Shown: positions 8,181-16,939, counted from the first letter of the stretch. The stretch is 64,000 nt of DNA from Chthonobacter albigriseus (GCF_013839445.1 NZ_JACDIT010000006.1:62001-126000); one strand, 5' to 3'. Program-made: numbers and translations. Notes: generated by a model from the letters alone, not told the origin.

Positions 8181-9356
8181 CTATCCGGCATCGATGGCGG
8201 CGAGTGCGGCGGCCACGCCCCTGCCGACATCGACCGCATGACCCAACGCGGCAAGCGCGCCGCCGAAGGCCGCGACAGCCGTGACCGCATGGATCGGCTG
8301 GGCCGTCGGACCCATGTGGCCGATGCGAGTAAGCCGGCCGAGCGTTTCGCCGCGCCCGGAGGAAAGCACGACGCCGTAGCGGGCGCGGATCTCGGCACGC
8401 AGGGCCGCCTCGTCAATCCCCACCGGGGTGCGGACGGCGGTGCAGGTCGGCGAGGCGAACCGTTCCTCCCGCGGCCAGAGCGACAGGCCCATGGCCAGGA
8501 TGCCGGCCCGGCAGGCCTTGGCGGTCAGAGCATGGCGAGCCCACACCGCGTCCGGTCCCTCGGCGATGTAGAGGTCGAGCGCTGCTTCAAGGCCGTTGAC
8601 CTCGGCAACCGAGGGCGTGAACGGGAAAGGCCGGTCGGCGCGCCATGCATCGCGCCAGTCGAGAATGCTGAGGATCGAATCCCGCGGGGCCGTCGCGGTT
8701 GCGGCCATCTTGGCCCAGGATCGCTCGGACACGCCGAGAATGGAGAGTGCCGGCGGGCAACCCAGGCACTTGTTCGGTCCGGTGATGAACATGTCGGCCC
8801 GGCAGCTGGCCGCGTCGACCGGCATGCCGCCGAAGGACGACACGGTGTCCACCAGGAACAGCGCTCCATGGCGCGCGACCACCGCTCCGATCTCGTCGAT
8901 CGGATTGACGGTTCCGGACGGGGTATCGTGGTGGCAGGCGGCGACGATGGTGACGTCGGGTCTCTGGCGGAGCGCCTCCGCCACGGCCGAGGGTTCGATC
9001 ACGCTGTCGTAGGGCACGGCAAGCTCGACGATCTCGGCGCCGGACCGGGCCGCCCAGCCCTCGAAACCCTTGGCATAGACCCCCGACACCAGGTTGAGGA
9101 CGACGTCGCCCGGACCGATCAGGGAAGCTGCGGCGGCCTCAAGGGCAAGGACTGGTTCGCCGTGCAAGAGAACCGGCACGGTCTCGGACCGGACCACGCT
9201 CTTCAGCGTCTCACAAACGCGCTGGTAGGTGGTTTGGAAGGCAGGGTCGTAGTCGTAGAGCACGGGAGAGGCGAGGCCCCGCAGGACCGCCGGATAGGCA
9301 TCGACCGGACCGGTGGTCAGGGTCAGGACCGGAAGAGCGGTGGTGGCGTAGCGCAT
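8181..9356 (-). CDS. ppaT: Pyridoxamine-pyruvate transaminase
   Basis: 391-residue fold-type I PLP enzyme that converts pyridoxamine plus pyruvate to pyridoxal plus alanine (EC 2.6.1.30), a first step of vitamin B6 degradation. It reads closely like the Mesorhizobium loti enzyme from end to end (LTTGPVDAYPAVLRGL, VLYDYDPAFQ, LHGEPVLALEAAAASLI, ITGPNKCLG, SSGRGETLGRLTRIGHMGP). The residues known to bind substrate in M. loti (Tyr35, Glu68, Asp171, Lys197, Cys198, Arg336, Arg345) all recur one position earlier: Tyr34, Glu67, Asp170, Lys196, Cys197, Arg335, Arg344. The start at 9356 has AGAGGGG 8 bases upstream; an in-frame start 33 codons earlier is not needed. It is divergent from an FCD regulator, and a pyridoxine 4-oxidase follows that. 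Activity towards close analogues cannot be excluded. Confidence 0.93.
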   Translation of the reverse strand: MRYATTALPVLTLTTGPVDAYPAVLRGLASPVLYDYDPAFQTTYQRVCETLKSVVRSETVPVLLHGEPVLALEAAAASLIGPGDVVLNLVSGVYAKGFEGWAARSGAEIVELAVPYDSVIEPSAVAEALRQRPDVTIVAACHHDTPSGTVNPIDEIGAVVARHGALFLVDTVSSFGGMPVDAASCRADMFITGPNKCLGCPPALSILGVSERSWAKMAATATAPRDSILSILDWRDAWRADRPFPFTPSVAEVNGLEAALDLYIAEGPDAVWARHALTAKACRAGILAMGLSLWPREERFASPTCTAVRTPVGIDEAALRAEIRARYGVVLSSGRGETLGRLTRIGHMGPTAQPIHAVTAVAAFGGALAALGHAVDVGRGVAAALAAIDAG

Positions 9357-9721
9357 GACGGGCCCCTCTTTGATGGTGGTATTGCGAACTTGACCTCGTC
9401 GGCCCGACGCAACCAAATTTCGACCAATATCGAAACAATGGTTCGACAATGTCAACCGGTGACGAACGTGCCGACGACACGGTGGAAGTCACGAACTTTG
9501 CCCGGGAACAGGCCTCGACAGGCGTGCGTTTCGGGACTTGTACAGCCGCGGCGGTCGGGATACAGACCGGCTCCCGGCCAGCAGGAAGCCTGTGTTGCGG
9601 ACGACCATGTTCCAACCAATGTTGAATTCGGTGTCGACGGGCGTCAGCCCTCCCCTCATCAGGTCAGGCCTTGGCACATCGGGGTGCAGGGCCCGCACGA
9701 GGCTCACGACGGAGTAGGCCA
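9357..9721. promoter_or_regulatory. Divergent control region between the transaminase and the FCD regulator
   Basis: 365 bases, with an imperfect inverted repeat TCGACCAAT (9420-9428) / ATGGTTCGA (9438-9446) separated by 9 bases, about 65 bases upstream of the transaminase start: a good candidate operator for the adjacent FCD regulator. The left arm extends to TTCGACCAAT, identical to a stretch upstream of the HpaB operon. A 77-codon minus-strand frame at 9489-9722 has no recognisable domain and is not called. Confidence 0.5.
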
Positions 9722-10444
9722 TTGAGCTCGATCGACATCATCGCGGACAAGCCCGCGAAGAAGGAGCGCAAGCGACCCGTCGGTCGACAGGCGGGTTCCG
9801 CCGGCCTGGACGATCTCGTCGAATCGCTTCGCTCCATCCTGGCGCGGACAGGAAGCATGCCGCCTGAACGCACCGTTGCGGAGGAACTCAGCGTCAAGCG
9901 ACATACGCTGCGCCGGGCCCTCGGCCTGATGCGGGCGCGCGGGGAACTGGAGCCGGCACGCGCCGGGCGCCGCGCTTCGACGGAGGCCGGCGAAGGCCGC
10001 AGCCTGATCAACTCCACCAATCCCCTGGAGGTGATGGAACTGCGCCTGATGCTGGAACCGTCGCTGGCGCGGCTGGCCGCGCTGCGCGCCTCGCCGATGG
10101 AGATCGAGCGTATCCGCCGAGCCGCCACGACGGCGCAGGGCGCCGATCCGAACACGGCGGACATGACCTTTCACAAGGCGATTGCTGCTGGATCCCGCAA
10201 CAGCCTGGCCTCCGAGCTCTACGTCATCCTCCACAGGGTGGCCAACGACGGCCGCCTGCGCTTCACGGACAGCGACGCCAGCCTCGTGCCCGAGCGCGTC
10301 CGCCAGCGCGACGCTGAGCACTGCCTGATCGCGGAGGCGATCGCCTCGCGGGATCCGGAAGCGGCGGAGCGCTCGATGCGGCAGCATCTGGTCGCCATCC
10401 AACAGAAGATCATGGGCAGGCTCGCGCCCGGGAGCGCCTATTAG
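9722..10444 (+). CDS. GntR-family transcriptional regulator, FCD (FadR) type
   Basis: About 240 residues. The N-terminal winged helix is recognisable (SLRSILARTG, PPERTVAEELSVKRHTLRRALGLMRARGELEP), followed by an all-helical FCD ligand domain (VMELRLMLEPSLARLAALRAS, FHKAIAAGSRN, EHCLIAEAIASRDPEAAERSMRQHL) with the D/E..H..H metal-site pattern of this class. The start is uncertain: I use the TTG at 9722 because GGAG lies upstream, while a further in-frame TTG at 9671 exists and no ATG precedes the DNA-binding domain. It is divergent from the transaminase and 101 bases upstream of pyridoxine oxidase, so it is likely the local B6-pathway regulator responding to a vitamer or acid intermediate. 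That ligand is inference. Confidence 0.8.
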   Translation: MSSIDIIADKPAKKERKRPVGRQAGSAGLDDLVESLRSILARTGSMPPERTVAEELSVKRHTLRRALGLMRARGELEPARAGRRASTEAGEGRSLINSTNPLEVMELRLMLEPSLARLAALRASPMEIERIRRAATTAQGADPNTADMTFHKAIAAGSRNSLASELYVILHRVANDGRLRFTDSDASLVPERVRQRDAEHCLIAEAIASRDPEAAERSMRQHLVAIQQKIMGRLAPGSAY

Positions 10445-10545
10445 GGCGAACAGGCTTCCCGCCTGAAGAGGTTCACTTCCCGCCGGCGGCTGCTCGCCGT
10501 TGGCGATGGCGGATGCATGTCCGATCGAAAGAGCGTGGGGGCGGC

Positions 10546-12093
10546 ATGACGGGACCCTTCGACATCCTCATTATCGGCGCCGGGTCGGCGGGGAGCGTTC
10601 TGGCCTGGCGCCTGTCGGCGGATCCGGAAATCCGGGTCGGCGTAATCGAGGCGGGCGGCTTTCCGGACGACCCGGATATCGCCATCCCGCAGAAGTGGCC
10701 GATGCTGCAGGACCGGTCCTATGACTGGGCCTATCGCACCACGCCGCAGGCCGGTACGGCCGGGCGCATCCATCCATGGCCGCGGGGCCGGATCGTGGGC
10801 GGGTCCAGCTGTCTCCACGCGATGGCGCATGTTCGCGGCCATGCGGACGATTTCGACGCCTGGGCAAAGGCGACCGGCTCCGACGCATGGTCGTACGACG
10901 GGCTGCTTCCTTCGTTCCGGCGCACCGAAGCCTATTCTGGTGGGGAAGACGCCTTGCACGGTGGTTCGGGACCGCTCCCGGTCCATCTGCCGGACGAGGA
11001 GTTGAGTCCGGTCGTCAAAGCCTATATGGCCGCGGGGCTTGCGCGCGGCGTGCCCTTCATCGGCGAGCACAACGGCGGTCCGCTGAAGGGGGTTGCTCCG
11101 AACTCGCTGACCATTCGAAACGGTCGCCGCGTCAGCGCGGCGGATGCTTTCCTGGTACCGGTGCTCGACCGTCCCAACCTCACGCTGCTCACGGGCACGA
11201 AGGTCCATCGCCTGGCGTTGGACGGGTCGCGGGTGATCGGCGTCGTGGCGGAACGGAACGGGCGGACCGAGACCGTCAGCGCGGGCCGCACGCTTCTCGC
11301 CGCGGGCGCGGTCGCCACGCCGCTTCTTTTGATGCGATCCGGGATCGGCCCCGAGGTCGATCTCCGAGCCGCGGGCATCCGATGCCTCCTCGATGTCCCG
11401 GAGATCGGCGCCAACCTCCACGACCACATGCTCACCGCCGGCAATGTCTATCGCGCGCGCCGTCCGGTGCCGCCGTCGCGGCTGCAGCATTCGGAGTCGC
11501 TTATGTATCTCGACGCCGATGACCCGATGAAGGCCGACGGCGCACCCTCGGTGGTGCTCGCCTGCGTCGCCGCGCCGACGACGTCGGAACGCCTGGCCCC
11601 GGTGGAGTACGGGACCGCCTACACCATCCTCTCCGGTGTGACGCATCCGACCAGCCGCGGCCGGCTGAGCGTCACCGGGCCCGACCTCGACGACCCTCCG
11701 ATGATCGATCCTGCCTACCTCTCTACCGACCACGACCGGGAGATGGCGGTCCGCGCTCTGGAACTCGCCCGGGAGATCGGCGCATCGGCAGAGCTCGCCG
11801 AATGGCGAGCCGAAGAGATCCATCCCGGTCCGGCGGTTCGGGACAGACACTCGCTCCTTGCCTTCATCCAGGAGGCAGCGATCACCCATCATCATCCCGT
11901 CGGCACATGCCGGATGGGATCCGACCCTGCGTCGGTCGTCGACCCGGAGCTCAACGTGCGGGGCCTCTCCGGCGTCCAGGTGGTCGATGCGTCCGTCATC
12001 CCGAGCATCACATCGGGACCCATCCATGCCGCAGTATTGGCAATTGCCGACCGCTTCGCCGACGATCTGCTCCGGAACATCGGAAAAGCTTGA
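10546..12093 (+). CDS. pno: Pyridoxine 4-oxidase (GMC oxidoreductase family)
   Basis: 515 residues, FAD-dependent glucose-methanol-choline family. Dinucleotide motif ILIIGAGSAGSVLA at 7-20, GMC signature 1 around 82-100 (RIVGGSSCLHAMAHVRG), and HPVGTCRMG near 450. M. loti pyridoxine 4-oxidase (EC 1.1.3.12; pyridoxine to pyridoxal plus H2O2) has active-site His460, His462 and the unusual Pro504 where other GMC enzymes have Asn or His. Here His448, His450 and Pro492 (in ITSGPIHAA) recur at a constant offset of 12, which argues for this function over choline dehydrogenase or alcohol oxidase. The ATG at 10546 begins the conserved domain and follows GGGGGCGGC; an ATG at 10513 would add 11 residues. 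It lies downstream of the FCD regulator on the same strand. Confidence 0.88.
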   Translation: MTGPFDILIIGAGSAGSVLAWRLSADPEIRVGVIEAGGFPDDPDIAIPQKWPMLQDRSYDWAYRTTPQAGTAGRIHPWPRGRIVGGSSCLHAMAHVRGHADDFDAWAKATGSDAWSYDGLLPSFRRTEAYSGGEDALHGGSGPLPVHLPDEELSPVVKAYMAAGLARGVPFIGEHNGGPLKGVAPNSLTIRNGRRVSAADAFLVPVLDRPNLTLLTGTKVHRLALDGSRVIGVVAERNGRTETVSAGRTLLAAGAVATPLLLMRSGIGPEVDLRAAGIRCLLDVPEIGANLHDHMLTAGNVYRARRPVPPSRLQHSESLMYLDADDPMKADGAPSVVLACVAAPTTSERLAPVEYGTAYTILSGVTHPTSRGRLSVTGPDLDDPPMIDPAYLSTDHDREMAVRALELAREIGASAELAEWRAEEIHPGPAVRDRHSLLAFIQEAAITHHHPVGTCRMGSDPASVVDPELNVRGLSGVQVVDASVIPSITSGPIHAAVLAIADRFADDLLRNIGKA

Positions 12094-12124
12094 CCGTCAC
12101 CGGACTCAAATCGGCGTGACGGAG

Positions 12125-13240
12125 ATGGACAACCGGTCCGGAGGCAGCCAACTCCAGACGATGACATCAATCTGGATCAGCCGGTTCGTACCGGCACTGC
12201 TCACCCTCCTCGTCCTGCTCGGCTCGAGTGGCGGCGGCAAGGCCGCCGATCGATACGGCGCGCTTCTCGACCGGGCGGCGGAGATCGACGCGCTGGAAAC
12301 GGTTCTGATCTCCGTCGACGGCCGGGTCGTCGCGGAGCACGGCTACCATGGCGCATCTGTCGGCCAGCCGACGAACATCAAGTCGGCCTCAAAGACCATC
12401 GTCTCGGCGCTGGTCGGGATCGCCATCGCCAAGGGTCTGTTGGAGGGGCCCGACCAGCGGATCGGCGCGCTGGTCGCCCGGGACATGCCGCGGGATGCGG
12501 ATCCGCGCCTGCGCCAGATCACCATCGGACATCTCCTTTCGATGCAGGCGGGTCTGGCCCGCACTTCAGGCCCGAACTACGGGAAATGGGTCGCGAGCCG
12601 GAACTGGGTCCGGTCGGCGCTTGCCCAACCGTTCGAGGACGAGCCGGGCGGCCGGATGCTCTACTCGACCGGCTCCACGCACATTCTGTCCGCGATCCTG
12701 ACCCGTGTATCCGGCCGATCGACGCTCCAGCTCGCACGGGAATGGCTCAAGCCGCTGAAGGGCTTTTCGATCACCAGCTGGGACCGCGACCCGCAGGGCG
12801 TCTACTTCGGCGGGAACCAGATGGCCATGTCGCCGAGGTCGCTGTTGGCCTTTGGCGAGCTTTATCGGCGTGGCGGTGTCACACCGGACGGGACGCGGCT
12901 GATCACACCGGAGTGGATCGAAGCGTCCTGGCGACCGCGCACCTCGTCCCGCTTCAGCGGAGACGGTTACGGCTACGGCTGGTTCGCGCGTTCGATCAAC
13001 GGGCACGATGTCCGCTACGCCTGGGGCTTCGGCGGACAGATGCTCTACGTCGTGCCGGACCTGAAGCTCACCGTGGTGATGACCTCGGACGACACTCGGC
13101 CGTCCGCCCGGACCGGGCATCGGGACCGCCTGCACGGCCTGCTCGGCGAAATCATTGGCATCACGGGGTCCGACTTGGCAATCGGCCAGCCGGCCTCCGG
13201 GCCTGCGGGGGCGGAAGCGGGCGAGGGGAAGCCGGATTAG
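12125..13240 (+). CDS. Secreted class C beta-lactamase-like serine hydrolase
   Basis: 371 residues. A hydrophobic signal segment (RFVPALLTLLVLLGSSGGGKA) exports it. The beta-lactamase/penicillin-binding fold follows: nucleophile motif SASK (S-x-x-K) in KSASKTIVSALVGIAI, the second motif as YSTGSTH in place of Y-x-N, and a C-terminal WGFGGQ as the third-strand motif. Such proteins are esterases, peptidases or amidases more often than true beta-lactamases. Starts at 12125 and 12161 are both possible; the later one gives the more compact signal peptide, and neither has a strong ribosome site. It begins 31 bases after the oxidase stop and may be co-transcribed, but no B6 role is evident. Its stop overlaps that of the convergent CoA-transferase gene (13237-13240). 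Confidence 0.8.
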   Translation: MDNRSGGSQLQTMTSIWISRFVPALLTLLVLLGSSGGGKAADRYGALLDRAAEIDALETVLISVDGRVVAEHGYHGASVGQPTNIKSASKTIVSALVGIAIAKGLLEGPDQRIGALVARDMPRDADPRLRQITIGHLLSMQAGLARTSGPNYGKWVASRNWVRSALAQPFEDEPGGRMLYSTGSTHILSAILTRVSGRSTLQLAREWLKPLKGFSITSWDRDPQGVYFGGNQMAMSPRSLLAFGELYRRGGVTPDGTRLITPEWIEASWRPRTSSRFSGDGYGYGWFARSINGHDVRYAWGFGGQMLYVVPDLKLTVVMTSDDTRPSARTGHRDRLHGLLGEIIGITGSDLAIGQPASGPAGAEAGEGKPD

Positions 13241-14418
13241 TTCAGGCCGAACTCGCGGCGGAGCGCTTCGGTGTGCTCGCCGATCCGCGGCGCCGCCAGG
13301 GCACCGTGGGCCCGGGCTCCGTCCACGCGCAGCGGCACGGATGTGGTGCGGATGGCGACGCCATCGTCGCGGGACACGGTCTGCAGCATGTCGAGCAGCT
13401 TGAACCCGTCGCTGGCAAAAAGCCGGGGCCAATCCAGCACTTCGGCGCACCAGATGTCGGCAGGCTCCAGGATCGCCGTCCAGTGCGCGGTGGGCACGGT
13501 CCTGAGCCGATCGGCGATCACCTTTTTGATTCCGTCCCTCTTCCTGAAGGCGGCATCGGCCGGAAGACCGACGATCTCCTCGAGGCCGAGGAGAGCTCCG
13601 AGGGTGTCCAGCGGCGTCATGGCGACGGCGAGCCAGCCGTCCGCCGTCTCGTAGACGCCGTAGGGAGCAGAGAGATAGGCGTGTGCGTTTCGGAACGCGG
13701 AGCGCTGCGGGATACGGCCGCCGTCGTTGAGATGGGTGGTCAGCACCTCGAACTGGAAGTCCACCAGGGCTTCCAACAGGCTGGTCTCCACATGCGCGCC
13801 GCGTCCCTTGACGCCGCGGCGGACCAGGGCCGCGAGGATGCCCTGGACGATGGCGTTGCCGGCGAGGAGGTCGGCGACTGCGAGACCGAAGGGAACCGGC
13901 CCCTGGTCCGCATCGCCGTTCAGCCACATCAGTCCCGAGCGAGCTTGGGCAAGAAGATCCTGCCCGGGTCGCGATCGCCAAGGTCCGTTCGAGCCGTAAC
14001 CGGTGATGGAGGCGTAGACGATGCCCGGGTTGAGGGTGCTCGCCGACGCGTAGTCCAGTCCGAGGCGCTCGATGACGCCGGGCCGGAAGTTCTGGATCAC
14101 CACGTCCGCCCGGGCGATCAGCGCGCGGACGGCCGCGATGTCCGCTGGGTTCTTGAAGTCGGCAGCGAAGCTCTGCTTTCCGCGGTTGATGGCATGGAAA
14201 AGGGTGGAGTCCCCGCCGATCTCGGTGTCGGAGAGATAAAGGCGGCGACAGAGGTCGCCACCGTCGGGGCGCTCGATCTTGATCACGCGGGCGCCAAGGT
14301 CGGCAAGGCGGAGCGCCGCGAAGGGACCGGACAGGAACTGGCTCATGTCGAGGACGACGATGCCCTCCAGGAGTCCTGCCGCCGCTGTTTCCGTCTCGAG
14401 CGACACGGTGCCTTTCAT
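13237..14418 (-). CDS. Family III CoA-transferase (CaiB/BaiF)
   Basis: 393 residues, usual for family III CoA-transferases, which move CoA between carboxylic acids in the cytoplasm. Seen: [25 protein letters not shown] at the N-terminus (the family's V-D-x-T/S-...-GP-...-LADLGA block), [29 protein letters not shown] and [10 protein letters not shown]. The residue at the place of the catalytic Asp of formyl-CoA transferase appears to be Glu (in LLEAL), a substitution I believe many CaiB-like proteins share. The ATG overlaps the stop of the MaoC gene (ATGA, 14415-14418), so these two act together, as in other CoA-transferase/MaoC hydratase pairs. It is third in a leftward operon with MaoC and a lactonase-like hydrolase. 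Confidence 0.88.
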   Translation of the reverse strand: MKGTVSLETETAAAGLLEGIVVLDMSQFLSGPFAALRLADLGARVIKIERPDGGDLCRRLYLSDTEIGGDSTLFHAINRGKQSFAADFKNPADIAAVRALIARADVVIQNFRPGVIERLGLDYASASTLNPGIVYASITGYGSNGPWRSRPGQDLLAQARSGLMWLNGDADQGPVPFGLAVADLLAGNAIVQGILAALVRRGVKGRGAHVETSLLEALVDFQFEVLTTHLNDGGRIPQRSAFRNAHAYLSAPYGVYETADGWLAVAMTPLDTLGALLGLEEIVGLPADAAFRKRDGIKKVIADRLRTVPTAHWTAILEPADIWCAEVLDWPRLFASDGFKLLDMLQTVSRDDGVAIRTTSVPLRVDGARAHGALAAPRIGEHTEALRREFGLN

Positions 14419-14972
14419 CCCTTCTGCTCCAGCGCATCGGCGAAGGCCGACGGATCGCGATAGCGGACGGTCTGGATGTGCTCGCAATAGAGCACCAGCT
14501 CGCCCTCGCCCTTGAACACCTCGTAGGACGCCCGGATCAGCCCGAGATCCTTGTACTTCGGACGTTTCTCCATGTTGGTGCGGATCGTGTAGATCGTTTC
14601 GCCGATGAACGTGGGCTTGATGAAGCGCAGTTTGTCGTAGCCGTAGGAGAAGGCGTTCACGCAGTTGGTCGCGACCAGGCCGAGACCGGCGGAGAAGACG
14701 AAGGCTCCGGCGACCAGACGGCGTCCGAAGATGCCCTCGCGTTCAGCGAACATCTGGTCGGCGACATAGGGGTGCATGTCGGTGACGAGGGCGTTGAACT
14801 GCATGGATTCGCCCTCGGAGATCGTCCGGCGCAGGGACCGGATCCGGTGGCCGACCTCGAAATCCTCGTAGAACCAGTTCTCCGCGTTCCAGACCGGGAG
14901 TTCCGCGTGGTCGGCCGGCATGTCGGTCGGGCGGGTCGTGTGAACGCCCACCGTGGGGGTGCGAGAAGGCAT
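14415..14972 (-). CDS. MaoC-like hotdog-fold dehydratase
   Basis: 185 residues of the MaoC/R-hydratase family ([61 protein letters not shown]), which usually hydrate or dehydrate enoyl-CoA or related thioesters. The catalytic loop reads TDMHPYVAD, where active members have D-x-N-P-x-H: the Asp is kept, but Val stands where His is expected, so activity may be altered. The second MaoC gene at 23814 keeps both residues. It overlaps the CoA-transferase gene by 4 bases. Several N-terminal starts are possible; the conserved fold begins near residue 30. Confidence 0.82.
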   Translation of the reverse strand: MPSRTPTVGVHTTRPTDMPADHAELPVWNAENWFYEDFEVGHRIRSLRRTISEGESMQFNALVTDMHPYVADQMFAEREGIFGRRLVAGAFVFSAGLGLVATNCVNAFSYGYDKLRFIKPTFIGETIYTIRTNMEKRPKYKDLGLIRASYEVFKGEGELVLYCEHIQTVRYRDPSAFADALEQKG

Positions 14973-14984
14973 GGACGTGTCCGT

Positions 14985-15833
14985 TCAGGCTGGAAGCCGC
15001 CAGATGCGCCGCGCATTGTCGGCGAACAGCGCCGAGCGCTCGTCCTGACTGCAGGCCGCCATCAGCGCATGGGTGGCGGCGACCCAGGTGGAAAGCGTGC
15101 CGCCCAGGGTTACGACAGGCCAGTCGCTGCCCCAGACCACGCGGTCGAATCCGAAGCAGGAAACGACGTGCTCCACGTAAGGGCGGATGTCTGCGAGCGT
15201 CCAGGCGGCGGGATCGGCATAGGCGACCACACCCGAGATCTTGGCGGCCACATTCGGTCGGCGGGCGATCTCGGCGACATACTCGCGCCAGGGGTGCTCA
15301 GCACGATCCTTGATGGCCGGCACGCCGCAATGATCGAGCACGAACTGGACGTCGGGCGCACTGTCGACGAGGGCGATGGCCTTCGGGATCTGATGCGGCA
15401 GGACGACGAGATCGAACGGCAGACCGGTTCGGGAAAGTCGCGCGATGTTCTGGCGGAAGAGGGGGCCTTCCGAGAGATCGTCGGGCATGACGTGCAGGAC
15501 GCGGCGGAAGCCGCGTACCACGCCGCCGTCCTGCACCGCTTCCAAGAAAGCCGGAAAGGTCTCGTTCTCGGGACGGCAGGCCGCGATCGCCCCGCGTACC
15601 AGGCTGCCGGGGCGGAGCATCAAGGCGCGGACCATCTCCACCTCGCGCTCGATGTCGCCGTCGGCGACGTCGACCTCCATATGCAGGACGTCGGTGACGC
15701 CGACCCGGCGCGCCTCCGCGGCATAGGCGTCATAGGTGAAATCGCGATCGAGCGCCGGGACGCCGGCGAGCCAGGGGTAGGAAAGCCGGCTCCGCTCGAT
15801 CACGTGCAGATGCGTGTCGATCAGGTTCATCAA
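14985..15833 (-). CDS. Amidohydrolase 2 / sugar lactonase-like TIM-barrel hydrolase
   Basis: 282 residues, amidohydrolase_2 family. Metal-site motif IDTHLHV at the N-terminus, FVLDHCGVP in the middle and WGSDWPVV near the C-terminus are the pattern of L-fuconolactonase, L-rhamnono-lactonase and 2-pyrone-4,6-dicarboxylate hydrolase relatives. It would hydrolyse a sugar lactone made by the Gfo/Idh/MocA dehydrogenase encoded across the divergent promoter, which fits the mutarotase and enolase-superfamily dehydratase in the plus-strand operon. It is first of the leftward operon, with a palindrome about 60 bases upstream of its start. Specific sugar unknown. Confidence 0.82.
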   Translation of the reverse strand: MMNLIDTHLHVIERSRLSYPWLAGVPALDRDFTYDAYAAEARRVGVTDVLHMEVDVADGDIEREVEMVRALMLRPGSLVRGAIAACRPENETFPAFLEAVQDGGVVRGFRRVLHVMPDDLSEGPLFRQNIARLSRTGLPFDLVVLPHQIPKAIALVDSAPDVQFVLDHCGVPAIKDRAEHPWREYVAEIARRPNVAAKISGVVAYADPAAWTLADIRPYVEHVVSCFGFDRVVWGSDWPVVTLGGTLSTWVAATHALMAACSQDERSALFADNARRIWRLPA

Positions 15834-15892
15834 CCTGTCCCTCCCATTCCGTCCGACAGCTCTTGTGCGGCCGCTTCGCCATCATTCTCCAC

Positions 15893-15913
15893 ATTTGAAT
15901 GCAGAGTTCAAAT
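15893..15913. promoter_or_regulatory. Candidate operator palindrome upstream of the lactonase operon
   Basis: Perfect 7-bp inverted repeat ATTTGAA (15893-15899) and TTCAAAT (15907-15913) around TGCAGAG, in the 96-base gap between the lactonase start and the end of the IclR gene. The total span of 21 bases suits a dimeric regulator; the neighbouring IclR protein is the obvious candidate. Confidence 0.5.
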
Positions 15914-15929
15914 ACAAAAGTCCGGGATG

Positions 15930-16733
15930 TCAGACATGCTGGAGCTGAGGTGCGATCGATTCGCGTCCTCCGACCATCTCGGAGAGTTGCCTGGCCGCCT
16001 CCATCACCAGACGGATGGTCTCCGGCATATCCGGGGCGAACGGCTGATTGAGCGGAGCGAGATAAGGCACCGTCAGGGCAGCGATCGCGTTGCCGTCGGG
16101 GCCGAGGACCGGCGCGGAGAGATTGTGCACGCCCGCGGTCTGGCGGCTGGGCATCGCCTCGAACCCGCGCGCCCGCACTTGGGCGAGCCGCTGGGCGATG
16201 TTGTCCGGCTCCTCGGTGTCGTCCACCACCCGCTCGTATTCCGCGACCATCAGGGCGCGTTCCTCCGCCGAGCGGAAGGCCAGGAGCACGTGGCCGGACC
16301 CGGTGTTGAACAGACCCACCCTCGCACCGACCCGGATGGAAAGGCCCCAGTAACCCGGTGAATCGATCTGCGCGATGATGATCACGTGACCCCGATCGAA
16401 CACCGCCAGATGACAGGCCTGCAGCGTGCTCGCCGACAGGCTGCGCAGGATCGGCATCGCCTGGGAAACGAGGCGGCGCAACGGGGCATGCTGGTGAGCA
16501 AGGGCGAAAAGGCGGAGCGTCAGTTCATAGCGGTCGTCGGCCGTCCGCGCGACATAGCCGCGGCGCACCAGCCGGTCGAGCATCCGATAGAACTCGTTTG
16601 GGGTGCGCCCGAGGGACTTGGCGATCTCGGCCTGTGTGAGCCCGCCGTCGATCGAGGCGAGGAGTTCCAGGATGTCCAGCCCCTTGTCCAGCGCAGGCGC
16701 CCGATAGCGGTCGTTGTCCTCGATATCGCTCAT
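15930..16733 (-). CDS. IclR-family transcriptional regulator
   Basis: 267 residues. N-terminal winged helix (LDKGLDILELLASIDGGLTQAEIAKSLGRTPNEFYRMLDRL) followed by the IclR effector domain (SQAMPILRSLSAST, GHVIIIAQIDSPG, NTGSGHVLLAF, ARGFEAMPSRQTAGVHNLSAPVLG). The regulator is divergent from the sugar ABC importer at 16940 and directly upstream of the lactonase/MaoC/CoA-transferase genes, so it is placed to control both arms of the island. IclR proteins often bind aromatic or sugar acids or their keto acids. The effector is not readable. Confidence 0.88.
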   Translation of the reverse strand: MSDIEDNDRYRAPALDKGLDILELLASIDGGLTQAEIAKSLGRTPNEFYRMLDRLVRRGYVARTADDRYELTLRLFALAHQHAPLRRLVSQAMPILRSLSASTLQACHLAVFDRGHVIIIAQIDSPGYWGLSIRVGARVGLFNTGSGHVLLAFRSAEERALMVAEYERVVDDTEEPDNIAQRLAQVRARGFEAMPSRQTAGVHNLSAPVLGPDGNAIAALTVPYLAPLNQPFAPDMPETIRLVMEAARQLSEMVGGRESIAPQLQHV

Positions 16734-16939
16734 GCCCGTCCATCCGCAGCTGCTTGCCGGCCGTCGTCTTCTCTAGCGGATCCTGGCCGAAGCTGCACGT
16801 CGCCCGAACCGACTTGACGACGTCGAACTGTCCGTTTATCGATGAATACACTATCCATATTTAAGCGACAATAAGAACCTGGATCGATATGGAAGCGGGT
16901 CCGAAACAGAGGCGGACCACCTAACGGGAGGAGAGAACG
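16734..16939. promoter_or_regulatory. Divergent promoter region, IclR gene and sugar ABC operon
   Basis: 206 bases. The A+T-rich stretch at about 16831-16875 (TTTATCGATGAATACACTATCC, then ATATTTAAGCGACAATAAG) is the likely start region. TTGACG (16814-16819), 17 bases, then TATCGA (16837-16842) is a weak sigma-70-like candidate toward the importer. GGGAGGAGAGAACG is a strong ribosome site for the binding-protein gene. Confidence 0.35.

Noticed and set aside
9489-9722. 77-codon minus-strand frame in the transaminase/regulator gap
   Set aside because: It reads fairly smoothly but has no known domain, ends upstream of the transaminase, and overlaps the likely operator and promoter DNA. A real small gene is not excluded.
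12125-13240. Antibiotic-resistance beta-lactamase
   Set aside because: The second motif is Y-S-T in place of Y-x-N and the third-strand motif is not K-T-G; class C-like esterases or peptidases are more likely.
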